A stretch of DNA of 43,113 nt. It comes from Flavobacteriales bacterium. Its GTDB lineage: Bacteria; Bacteroidota; Bacteroidia; Flavobacteriales_D; JAHECK01. The notes under the pieces were generated by a model. It ran no database searches. It was not told the DNA's origin and saw nothing but the letters and a program-made list of their open reading frames with translations. The stretch lies in assembly GCA_024641785.1 (NCBI GenBank), contig JAHECK010000011.1, forward strand, positions 1-43,113, given 5' to 3'. Positions 27,097 through 34,097 of the stretch are shown in pieces (the first letter of the stretch is position 1; every line of letters starts with the position of its first letter). The position numbers and the translations under genes are program-made.

Positions 27097-27657
27097 ATGA
27101 AGCGAATAGTAATTTTTGCATCTGGATCAGGAAGCAATGCTGAAAACATAATAGAATATTTTTGGAGACGTCCATCTTTATCGATCCAATTTGAAGTTTA
27201 CACCAATAACGAAAAGGCCGGAGTAGTCGATCGTTGCAGGAAACTTCATATTCCCTGCATTCTTATTGACAAAGATCAATTTAATGATAAGTCATTTTTA
27301 GAAATGATCGGAAATCCGGATCTTATTATTCTCGCCGGTTTCTTATGGTTAGTACCATCTTACTTTGTAAACCATTTTACTGATAAGATCATAAACATCC
27401 ATCCGGCATTACTTCCGCTTTATGGCGGTAAAGGAATGTATGGTGATAAGGTTCATCAAAGTGTTTTAAAGAATAAGGATCTTCAAACAGGTATTACAAT
27501 TCATTTTGTAAATGAAAAGTATGATGAAGGAAAGATATTGCTACAAGCTAGATGTGATGTGAATGAAAATGATGATATTGAATCATTAAGTAAAAAAGTT
27601 CATAAACTAGAGCATACCTACTTCCCGATACTAATAGAGCAATTAATTAACGACTGA
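27097..27657 (+). CDS. purN: PurN, phosphoribosylglycinamide formyltransferase
   Basis: It formylates GAR from 10-formyl-THF, the third step of purine synthesis. The 186-residue enzyme has the N-terminal FASGSGSNAENI, and the catalytic triad residues N100, H102 (INIHPALLP) and D143 (EKYDEG) are in place. The YGGKGMYG segment is typical of Bacteroidota PurN. It overlaps the marC-like gene by one base. The other purine gene in the window, purH, is about 26 kb away, so purine genes are dispersed here. Confidence 0.96.
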   Translation: MKRIVIFASGSGSNAENIIEYFWRRPSLSIQFEVYTNNEKAGVVDRCRKLHIPCILIDKDQFNDKSFLEMIGNPDLIILAGFLWLVPSYFVNHFTDKIINIHPALLPLYGGKGMYGDKVHQSVLKNKDLQTGITIHFVNEKYDEGKILLQARCDVNENDDIESLSKKVHKLEHTYFPILIEQLIND

Positions 27658-28256
27658 TGTTTGAACTGGTTAACCTCAAAGAAATAGGGGCTGCATTTAT
27701 GATCTTATTTGCAGTGATTGATATTATTGGGTCCATTCCATTGATTGTAGAAATAAAACGCAAAAGCGGAGAACTTCATCCCGCTAGAACAACATTTGTA
27801 AGTTTTATAATAATGATCTTATTTCTATTCCTTGGGTTAGAGATCATCCACATCATTGGGATTGACGTAAATTCATTTGCTGTTGCCGGTTCTTTTGTGC
27901 TTTTTTTCTTGGCATTAGAGATGGTATTGGGGATTCAACTTTTCAAAGAAGATGAAAAGGCTCCTAAAGGAACTTCGAGTATCGTTCCTTTAGCATTTCC
28001 AATTATTGCCGGTGCGGGGTCAATGACGACAATTATATCGATAAAAGCAGAATATGAATCCATTAATATTGCGATTGCAATATTTTTAAATATGATTATT
28101 GTATTTGTGGTGTTGATATTGACACGACGAATAGAAAAGTTTTTGGGTGTGGGTGGAATTGCGGTATTAAGAAAAATATTTGGTGTCATATTATTGGCAA
28201 TAGCGGTAAAACTTTTTACTAGCCACGCTGTTCCTTTAATGAATTTCAAAGGATAA
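27657..28256 (+). CDS. MarC-family integral membrane protein
   Basis: 199 residues with about six membrane spans in two similar halves. Family features include FAVIDIIGSIPLIVEI near the N-terminus and PLAFPIIAGAGSMTTIIS in the middle. The name comes from a historical link with multiple antibiotic resistance that is not supported for most members, and the transport substrate is unknown. It overlaps purN by one base and lies one base before rnhA, so the three genes are probably one transcript. Confidence 0.88.
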   Translation: MFELVNLKEIGAAFMILFAVIDIIGSIPLIVEIKRKSGELHPARTTFVSFIIMILFLFLGLEIIHIIGIDVNSFAVAGSFVLFFLALEMVLGIQLFKEDEKAPKGTSSIVPLAFPIIAGAGSMTTIISIKAEYESINIAIAIFLNMIIVFVVLILTRRIEKFLGVGGIAVLRKIFGVILLAIAVKLFTSHAVPLMNFKG

Positions 28257-28257
28257 A

Positions 28258-28737
28258 ATGAATGAAATTCAAATATTCACTGATGGCTCATCTTTAGGTA
28301 ATCCCGGACCTGGCGGTTATGGTATTATATTGAAAAGTGGGAAGCATTATAAGGAACTCTATCAGGGATATCGACTTACTACTAATAATCGAATGGAATT
28401 ATTGGCAGTAATTGTTGCCTTAGAATCAATTAAGAAAGAAAACAGTAACATTCAGATTTTTACTGATTCGAAATATGTAGTGGATGCTATAAATAAAAAC
28501 TGGCTGGAAAATTGGCAAAAGAAAAACTTCAAAGGGAAAAAGAATATAGATCTTTGGAAACGATTTTTATTAATTAGTCCAAAACAAAATGTGAAATTCA
28601 ATTGGGTCAAAGGACATGCCGGTCATGAGTTTAATGAGAAATGTGATGTATTAGCTGTAAATGCGGCTAACGGTAAAGACTTGTTAGTAGACGAAGGATA
28701 TGAGGATGAAATAGAAAAAAATAAAGGCCTTTTTTGA
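28258..28737 (+). CDS. rnhA: Ribonuclease HI
   Basis: It degrades RNA in RNA/DNA hybrids. In 159 residues the catalytic carboxylates are D9 (FTDGSSLGNPGPGGYG), E47 (NNRMELLA), D70 (FTDSKYV) and D130 (EKCDVLA), with His120 or His123 on the flexible loop (WVKGHAGHEFNE). It is bacterial-type without an N-terminal hybrid-binding domain. It is the last gene of the purN transcript, and the ribosomal protein promoter begins 60 bases later. Confidence 0.95.
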   Translation: MNEIQIFTDGSSLGNPGPGGYGIILKSGKHYKELYQGYRLTTNNRMELLAVIVALESIKKENSNIQIFTDSKYVVDAINKNWLENWQKKNFKGKKNIDLWKRFLLISPKQNVKFNWVKGHAGHEFNEKCDVLAVNAANGKDLLVDEGYEDEIEKNKGLF

Positions 28738-28798
28738 TCTTTTTTCGAAGTGCTTTTAAAATAAATTTAAAACTAATTGCAGAAAAGAAGCTACAATG

Positions 28799-28829
28799 TT
28801 TGGACGAATTAAAAAAGCTTGTAAATTTG
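28799..28829 (+). promoter_or_regulatory. Promoter of the rplM operon, -33 and -7 elements
   Basis: TTTG at 28799-28802 and TAAATTTG at 28822-28829, separated by 19 bases. It is the only promoter in the window in which I find both elements of the Bacteroidota consensus at proper spacing, as expected for a highly expressed ribosomal operon. Predicted start is near 28833. Confidence 0.8.
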
Positions 28830-28832
28830 CAC

Positions 28833-28874
28833 CCCAATTTTTGGGTATAAAGTACGTAATATAAAACTGGTAAG
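28833..28874 (+). promoter_or_regulatory. Candidate 5' leader of rplM
   Basis: The predicted 42-base leader begins directly with a hairpin, CCCAA/TTGGG with loop TTT (28833-28845), followed by an unpaired AT-rich stretch containing AAGTACGTAAT. L13 autoregulatory leaders have been described in Bacteroidia, but I cannot match this one to that consensus from memory. The function is inference. Confidence 0.4.
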
Positions 28875-29330
28875 GTGAATACATTAAGCTACAAAACGAT
28901 ATCGGCAAATAGGGAAACCGTTAATAAAGAATGGTTATTAGTCGATGCAGAAAATGAAACTTTAGGCCGATTGGCCAGTAAGGTAGCCAAGTTAATCAGA
29001 GGGAAATACAAAACTAATTTCACCCCTCATGTTGATTGTGGAGATAATGTAGTGGTAATCAATGCTGAGAAGATCAATCTAACAGGGAATAAAATGACTG
29101 ATAAGACGTATACTCGTCATACTGGTTATCCTGGAGGACAGCGTTTTACAACTGCACAAGAAATGATGGATAAAAAACCTGAAGCTTTAATTGAAAAAGC
29201 GGTAAGAGGAATGCTTCCAAAAACGAAATTAGGCCGTGCATTATTCAATAATTTGTATGTGTATACTGGTGTAGAGCACAATCAAGAAGCACAAAAGCCA
29301 AAAGCAATTAATTTAAACGATCTTAAATAA
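28875..29330 (+). CDS. rplM: Ribosomal protein L13
   Basis: A primary-binding 50S subunit protein, 151 residues. The N-terminus [20 protein letters not shown] is the usual Bacteroidota form and requires the GTG at 28875 as start. Conserved segments are [31 protein letters not shown] and [11 protein letters not shown]. It is followed after 5 bases by rpsI, as in nearly all bacteria. Confidence 0.97.
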   Translation: MNTLSYKTISANRETVNKEWLLVDAENETLGRLASKVAKLIRGKYKTNFTPHVDCGDNVVVINAEKINLTGNKMTDKTYTRHTGYPGGQRFTTAQEMMDKKPEALIEKAVRGMLPKTKLGRALFNNLYVYTGVEHNQEAQKPKAINLNDLK

Positions 29331-29335
29331 ATACG

Positions 29336-29722
29336 ATGGAAGTAATCAATACCATTGGAAGAAGAAAAACTGCTGTTGCCAGAGTTTATCTAAGTGAGGG
29401 AAAAGGAAATGTTACTGTAAACAAAAAGGATTACAAAGATTACTTTCCAATTCCAACCCTTCAGTATAAAGTTAACCAACCCTTCAATATTACAGGAACT
29501 TTAGGTCAATATGATGTAAAAGTAAATGTAGACGGGGGAGGAATCACAGGTCAGGTTGAAGCTATTCGATTAGCAATATCTAGAGCTTTAGTTGAAATTA
29601 ATGAGGAATATAAAACCTTATTAAAGAAAGAAGGCTTAATGACTCGTGACCCACGTATGGTTGAGCGTAAAAAACCTGGACAAAAGAAAGCACGTAAGAA
29701 ATTCCAGTTCAGTAAACGATAA
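29336..29722 (+). CDS. rpsI: Ribosomal protein S9
   Basis: 128-residue 30S subunit protein. The N-terminal [12 protein letters not shown], the central [19 protein letters not shown] and the basic C-terminal tail ending QFSKR (which reaches the P-site tRNA in the ribosome) are all present. It is co-transcribed with rplM and followed by a 91-base spacer with a possible regulatory fold before rpsB. Confidence 0.97.
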   Translation: MEVINTIGRRKTAVARVYLSEGKGNVTVNKKDYKDYFPIPTLQYKVNQPFNITGTLGQYDVKVNVDGGGITGQVEAIRLAISRALVEINEEYKTLLKKEGLMTRDPRMVERKKPGQKKARKKFQFSKR

Positions 29723-29729
29723 TTATTTG

Positions 29730-29807
29730 TAAACTAAGTTTAGTATCCAAATTGTCAGGACTACTGTAAAGTGCTACCTGGGGATTGAGGTTAGTGAACG
29801 TAAACTT
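29730..29807 (+). promoter_or_regulatory. Candidate rpsB leader with alternative pairings
   Basis: The segment AAGTTTA (29736-29742) can pair either with TAAACT just upstream (29730-29735) or with TAAACTT at 29801-29807, which lies 7-13 bases before the rpsB ATG. A CAGG/CCTG stem (29756-29780) lies between. Mutually exclusive pairing near a start codon suggests feedback control by S2. This is read from sequence only. Confidence 0.4.
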
Positions 29808-29813
29808 TAAATT

Positions 29814-30629
29814 ATGCCAAGAACAAGTTTCGATGAATTACTCGAAGCGGGAGTACACTTTGGACACTTAAAAAGAAAGTGGAATCCAAATATGGCTCCT
29901 TACATTTTCACAGAAAAAAAGGGGATTCATGTTATCGATCTTAACAAGACTATTGTTAAGTTAGAAGACGCTGCAAATGCAATGAAACAAATTGCAAAAT
30001 CAGGTCGCAAGATCTTATTTGTAGCTACAAAAAAACAAGCAAAAGATATTGTTGCTGAAAGTGCTAAAGCGATGAACATGCCTTTCGTAACTGAAAGATG
30101 GTCAGGAGGGATGTTAACTAACTTTGCTACTATTCGAAAAGCGATCAAAAAAATGACGCAGATCGATAAGATGGAAGCAGACGGTACTCTTAATACTCTT
30201 TCTAAAAGAGAAAGACTTCAAATTTCACGTCAACGAGCTAAATTGGAAAAAAACTTAGGTTCTATTGCTGAACTTACAAGAATTCCATCTGCTATATTTA
30301 TTGTTGATGTATTAAATGAAAAAATCGCAGTTGCTGAAGCTAATAAATTAGGAATCACCACTTTTGCGATCGTTGATACAAACAGTGATCCAACGAACAT
30401 CGACTTCCCTATTCCTGCTAATGATGATGCTACTAAATCAATTTCATTGATTATGAAAGTTATCACAGAAGCAATTTCTGAAGGAATTTCTGAAAGAAAA
30501 AATGATAGAGAAAAGCAAAAGCCAAGCAAGCCTAAAAAGACAGCCACTGATGCAAAAGTTGCTACTAAGGCAAAAGTTAAGGAAGTGAGTGAAGAGGTAG
30601 TTGCAGAAGAAGAAAAATCAGAAGATTAA
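29814..30629 (+). CDS. rpsB: Ribosomal protein S2
   Basis: A 271-residue 30S subunit protein. The core has EAGVHFGHLKRKWNPNMAPYIF, FVATKKQAKDIV, RWSGGMLTNF and DTNSDP. The last ~45 residues form a Lys/Glu/Ala-rich low-complexity tail, a common extension in Bacteroidota. It is followed 30 bases later by tsf, the standard partner. Confidence 0.97.
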   Translation: MPRTSFDELLEAGVHFGHLKRKWNPNMAPYIFTEKKGIHVIDLNKTIVKLEDAANAMKQIAKSGRKILFVATKKQAKDIVAESAKAMNMPFVTERWSGGMLTNFATIRKAIKKMTQIDKMEADGTLNTLSKRERLQISRQRAKLEKNLGSIAELTRIPSAIFIVDVLNEKIAVAEANKLGITTFAIVDTNSDPTNIDFPIPANDDATKSISLIMKVITEAISEGISERKNDREKQKPSKPKKTATDAKVATKAKVKEVSEEVVAEEEKSED

Positions 30630-30659
30630 AAAATACAAACCCTTATTTTAATTACTAAA

Positions 30660-31484
30660 ATGGTTAAAGTTACAGCACAAGAAGTTAATGCTCTTCGTCA
30701 AAAAACGGGAGCTGGTATGATGGATTGTAAAAAAGCCTTGGTAGAAGCCGAGGGCGATATTGACTTAGCAATTGATATTCTTCGTAAAAAAGGACAGAAA
30801 GTTGCTGCAAAGAGAGGTGATCGTGAAGCTAAAGAAGGCTATGTTACTGCAAGAGTAAATTCAGCAGGAACTATTGGATATGTATTCTCTGTAAATTGCG
30901 AAACTGACTTTGTTGCAAAAAATGCAGATTTTCAATCATTTGCAGAAAAAGTAATGGATGTTGTTGTTTCAAATGACCCTAAAAATGTTGAGGAAGCAAA
31001 TTCTTTAAAATTCGAAGGAACAAGAACAGTTGCAGATGTAATAAATGATCAAACCGGAAAAATTGGAGAAAAAATCGAAATCGGTTCTTTTGAAAGATTA
31101 GAAGGAAACAGTCTAGCTATCTACGTTCATCCAGGGAACCAAGTTGTAACAATGGTTGCTACAAATAAAGCAAATCCGGTTGTTGCGAGAGATGTTGCAA
31201 TGCAAGCTGCAGCAATGGCTCCTATTGCCTTAGATGAAGATCAAGTTGCTCAAGAAATTCTTGACAAAGAACTTGAGATCGGAAAAGAATTAGCTATACA
31301 AGAAGGGAAACCTGAAGCAATGGCTGAAAATATTTCTAAAGGAAGATTAAGTAAATTTTTAAAAGAGAACACGCTATTAAATCAAATGTTTGTAAAAGAT
31401 AATAAAATATCTATTAAGCAATACGTGAAGCAGGCCGGCGACGGACTTGAAGTCACGGGATTTAAAAGAGTCTCAATTCAATAA
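30660..31484 (+). CDS. tsf: Elongation factor Ts
   Basis: Nucleotide exchange factor for EF-Tu, 274 residues. The N-terminal UBA-like domain contains TGAGMMDCKKALVEAEGD, followed by the core with NCETDFVAKN and the coiled-coil dimer region. Length and order after rpsB are typical. A strong terminator ends the transcript 9 bases after the stop. Confidence 0.97.
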   Translation: MVKVTAQEVNALRQKTGAGMMDCKKALVEAEGDIDLAIDILRKKGQKVAAKRGDREAKEGYVTARVNSAGTIGYVFSVNCETDFVAKNADFQSFAEKVMDVVVSNDPKNVEEANSLKFEGTRTVADVINDQTGKIGEKIEIGSFERLEGNSLAIYVHPGNQVVTMVATNKANPVVARDVAMQAAAMAPIALDEDQVAQEILDKELEIGKELAIQEGKPEAMAENISKGRLSKFLKENTLLNQMFVKDNKISIKQYVKQAGDGLEVTGFKRVSIQ

Positions 31485-31492
31485 ATTAATTT

Positions 31493-31518
31493 AAAGGGAA
31501 CATCAGTTCCCTTTTTTT
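31493..31518 (+). terminator. Intrinsic terminator after tsf
   Basis: A 9-bp stem AAAGGGAAC/GTTCCCTTT with an ATCA loop, then more Ts to 31518. It ends the rplM-rpsI-rpsB-tsf transcript. Confidence 0.9.
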
Positions 31519-31531
31519 ATGCCTACAAGTT

Positions 31532-31539
31532 TATATTTG
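31532..31539 (+). promoter_or_regulatory. Promoter -7 element of pyrH
   Basis: TATATTTG fits TAnnTTTG. The predicted start near 31543 gives a leader of about 26 bases. It lies directly after the tsf terminator, which supports separate transcription. Confidence 0.6.
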
Positions 31540-31568
31540 TATTAAGAAAACATCAAAAACTCAATTTC

Positions 31569-32276
31569 ATGAAATTCAAAAGAATCTTATTAAAACTAAG
31601 TGGAGAAGCATTGATGGGGAATCAAGAGTTTGGGATAGACAATGCTCGACTTAAACAATATGCAGAAGAAATAAGTGAGATCATTGAATTAGGTATCGAA
31701 ATAGCTATTGTAGTAGGAGGAGGAAATATATTTAGAGGCGTTCAGGCAGAAAAAGGAGGGATGGAAAGAACTCAGGGAGATTATATGGGGATGTTAGCCA
31801 CAATGATCAATTCAATGGCATTACAGTCGTCATTAGAAGCATTAAACATTCAAACCCGACTTATGTCTGCCATTAAAATGGAACAGATAGCAGAACCCTT
31901 TATTAGACGAAGAGCAGTTCGTCATTTGGAAAAAGGGAGAGTAGTAATATTTGGTGCAGGAACCGGAAATCCTTATTTCACTACTGATACAGCAGCTTCA
32001 CTTCGGGCTATTGAAATAGAAGCAGATGTTATTCTAAAGGGTACTCGTGTTGATGGAATCTATAGTGCAGATCCTGAAAAAGAATCTAATGCCATAAAAT
32101 TTCCAAAAATCACATTTAAGGAAGTTTTTGAAAAGGGCCTTAATATTATGGATATGACGGCAATTACCTTATGTAGTGAAAATGATCTTCCAATTATCGT
32201 TTTTGATATGAATAAAAAAGGAAACTTAAAAGCGATATTGAAAGGAGAACCTGTAGGTTCAGTTGTTTCTAATTGA
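31569..32276 (+). CDS. pyrH: UMP kinase
   Basis: Phosphorylates UMP to UDP, a bacterial-type hexameric amino acid kinase fold unlike eukaryotic UMP kinases. In 235 residues the N-terminal [37 protein letters not shown] and VDGIYSADP blocks are conserved. Order between tsf and frr is as in most bacteria, but a terminator and a promoter separate it from tsf here. Confidence 0.97.
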   Translation: MKFKRILLKLSGEALMGNQEFGIDNARLKQYAEEISEIIELGIEIAIVVGGGNIFRGVQAEKGGMERTQGDYMGMLATMINSMALQSSLEALNIQTRLMSAIKMEQIAEPFIRRRAVRHLEKGRVVIFGAGTGNPYFTTDTAASLRAIEIEADVILKGTRVDGIYSADPEKESNAIKFPKITFKEVFEKGLNIMDMTAITLCSENDLPIIVFDMNKKGNLKAILKGEPVGSVVSN

Positions 32277-32302
32277 AAAAAGCCAAGTTCAGTTAATTAT
32301 CC

Positions 32303-32322
32303 TGGGAATTACTCCCGTTTTT
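32303..32322 (+). terminator. Possible weak terminator after pyrH
   Basis: A short GGGA/TCCC stem with a flanking T-G pair and a 5-base ATTAC loop, followed by five Ts. It is short but well placed between pyrH and the frr promoter. Confidence 0.4.
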
Positions 32323-32366
32323 AATAAAAATTGAGTTTTAGAATCTTCTAAATAAAGAGCTTTTGG

Positions 32367-32374
32367 TATATTTG
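32367..32374 (+). promoter_or_regulatory. Promoter -7 element of frr
   Basis: TATATTTG fits TAnnTTTG, identical to the pyrH element. The predicted leader before the frr ATG is about 17 bases. Confidence 0.6.
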
Positions 32375-32394
32375 AACTTTCGAATAAATAGTCT

Positions 32395-32958
32395 ATGGAA
32401 GAAGAAATTCAGTTAATTTTAGAAGAAACTAATGAGATGATGACGAAATCAATTTCACATCTCGAAAAAGAATTACTTAAAATAACAACGGGAAAAGCAA
32501 ATCCAGCAATGCTTCAAAGCGTTATGGTCGATTATTATGGCTCTAAAACTCCATTAAGTCAAGTAGCTAATATTAGCACTCCTGATCCAAAAACAATTAC
32601 AGTTCAACCTTGGGAAAAGGCAATGTTAGAGCCCTGTTCTACTGCTATTATTTATGCGAATCTTGGACTAAACCCACAAAATAATGGCGAGATGCTTATC
32701 ATTAGTATCCCTATTTTAACAGAGGAACGACGACTTGATCTTGTTAAAATAGCCAAAAACGAAGGTGAAGAAGCTAAAATTGGGATTAGAAATGCACGTC
32801 ATCATGCTTTAGATCAAGTAAAACAACTTCAAAAAAATGGTCTTTCTGAAGACTTAGCAAAAGATCTAGAAGCAGAAATACAGACTATAACCAATACTTT
32901 CACAAAGAATATTGAAGGACATGTAGATAAAAAGGACAAAGATATAATGACTATCTAA
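32395..32958 (+). CDS. frr: Ribosome recycling factor
   Basis: Splits post-termination ribosomes with EF-G. The 187 residues show the three-helix-bundle pattern, with KITTGKANPAMLQSVMVDYYGSKTPL, NISTPDPKTITVQPWEK and EERRLDLVKIAKNEGEEAKIGIRNARH. The length is normal. Its stop overlaps that of the convergent radical SAM gene by 4 bases, with no terminator hairpin between. Confidence 0.96.
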   Translation: MEEEIQLILEETNEMMTKSISHLEKELLKITTGKANPAMLQSVMVDYYGSKTPLSQVANISTPDPKTITVQPWEKAMLEPCSTAIIYANLGLNPQNNGEMLIISIPILTEERRLDLVKIAKNEGEEAKIGIRNARHHALDQVKQLQKNGLSEDLAKDLEAEIQTITNTFTKNIEGHVDKKDKDIMTI

Positions 32959-33974
32959 TTCCAAACTTTAACTCCTTCACTACAATTTTTACAAATATCA
33001 ATTGACTTCCGATCAGAAAAAAGTTGTTTTCTGAATGATGCTAATCTCGTATTCTGCCAAACTTTCTTAAAACTACCTGAAGAGCTTACATTTCCCATTG
33101 CATGGTCTGCATCTTTATCGAAACAACAAGGGATTAACTCCCCGTCTTGCGTTATTACCGGAGAGGACCACATTCGCCAACATCGGTTTGGCAATTTCAA
33201 ATCCAAAGAGTAACTCCCATTTGCATATTTGTATCTGCTTAATTTTGGATCCTTTGGCAATAAATCATTTTCTTCAGGTTGAGAAACCTGAGCCGTTTTT
33301 ATTAATACCTGATCAACTCCCCATTCTTTTTTTAAAGATTTAATTTCATCTAATTCATGTTCATTGTGTGAAAACGCGATCGTTTGAACAATAATAAAGG
33401 GAGTGTCAGAATTTAATTTCTTTTTTGCAAGTACCAATGTTTTTATTCCATTTTCTACTTTAATCAAATCGCCTCCTACTCTATATTTCGAGTAACTCTC
33501 TTCACTTATTCCATCTAAGCTAATGATCAGTCTATCTAAGCCGGATTGGATTGTATTTATACAATTTTCTTCACATAGATAATGTGCATTTGTACTTGTT
33601 GTAGTAAACATTTTAGCCTTTTTTGCATAGGCTACCATCTCAAAAAACGAAGGATTCAGGTAAGGTTCTCCTTGAAAATAAAGTGTTAAATAACTTACAT
33701 GTCGTTTCACCTGATCGATAAGAGACTTAAATTTTGAAAGATCTGCATTTCCTGTAGGTCTGGAAAACGACCGAAGACCGGAAGGACATTCGGGGCATCT
33801 TAAATTGCAAGAAGTTGTGGGCTCAAAAGCGATACTTAGCGGATAACCCCAGTGTACTGGTCGTCTTAGAGCATAAGAAACCAAATAGCTTGAGTATAGT
33901 TTTAGCGCGTTAATTAATCTAAGAAAAGTAAAACTCTTTATTAATTTCAGTCGTTCTTTCCAAATGAATTCCAT
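32955..33974 (-). CDS. Radical SAM/SPASM-domain protein
   Basis: 339 residues. The [4Fe-4S]-SAM motif CxxxCxxC is C56, C60 and C63 (SCNLRCPECPSG). The partial TIM barrel includes YFQGEPYLNP and the SLDG segment. The C-terminal SPASM-type Cys set is visible as C-W-R-M-W, the Cys-Cys pair in IPCCFD, and ICKNC near the end. An amphipathic N-terminal helix (1-35) precedes the barrel. Substrate is unknown: no precursor peptide gene is adjacent, and family members modify peptides, cofactors and lipids. The only reasonable start is ATG 33974, two bases after the predicted transcription start. It is divergent from the RND-type gene. Confidence 0.85.
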   Translation of the reverse strand: MEFIWKERLKLIKSFTFLRLINALKLYSSYLVSYALRRPVHWGYPLSIAFEPTTSCNLRCPECPSGLRSFSRPTGNADLSKFKSLIDQVKRHVSYLTLYFQGEPYLNPSFFEMVAYAKKAKMFTTTSTNAHYLCEENCINTIQSGLDRLIISLDGISEESYSKYRVGGDLIKVENGIKTLVLAKKKLNSDTPFIIVQTIAFSHNEHELDEIKSLKKEWGVDQVLIKTAQVSQPEENDLLPKDPKLSRYKYANGSYSLDLKLPNRCWRMWSSPVITQDGELIPCCFDKDADHAMGNVSSSGSFKKVWQNTRLASFRKQLFSDRKSIDICKNCSEGVKVWN

Positions 33975-33979
33975 GGTTT

Positions 33980-33987
33980 CAAAAATA
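33980..33987 (-). promoter_or_regulatory. Promoter -7 element of the radical SAM gene
   Basis: TATTTTTG on the minus strand fits TAnnTTTG. Only five bases separate it from the ATG, so the transcript would be nearly leaderless. Confidence 0.5.
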
Positions 33988-34066
33988 CTTAAATCAAAAC
34001 GAGTAAAAATTCAATATCTGTAAATAATTATATTAATTCAATTTCTAATAAACATTTAAATAATTC

Positions 34067-34074
34067 TACCTTTG
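34067..34074 (+). promoter_or_regulatory. Promoter -7 element of the RND/MMPL gene
   Basis: TACCTTTG fits TAnnTTTG. The predicted start near 34078 leaves a 20-base leader before ATG 34098 and argues against the upstream in-frame TTG at 34086. Confidence 0.6.
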
Positions 34075-34097
34075 TCGAACCTGAATTGAATCTGGAC

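Noticed and set aside
34086-34097. TTG start for the RND/MMPL gene
   Set aside because: It would leave a leader of only about eight bases and adds four residues before a normal N-terminus. ATG 34098 fits the promoter and the protein better.
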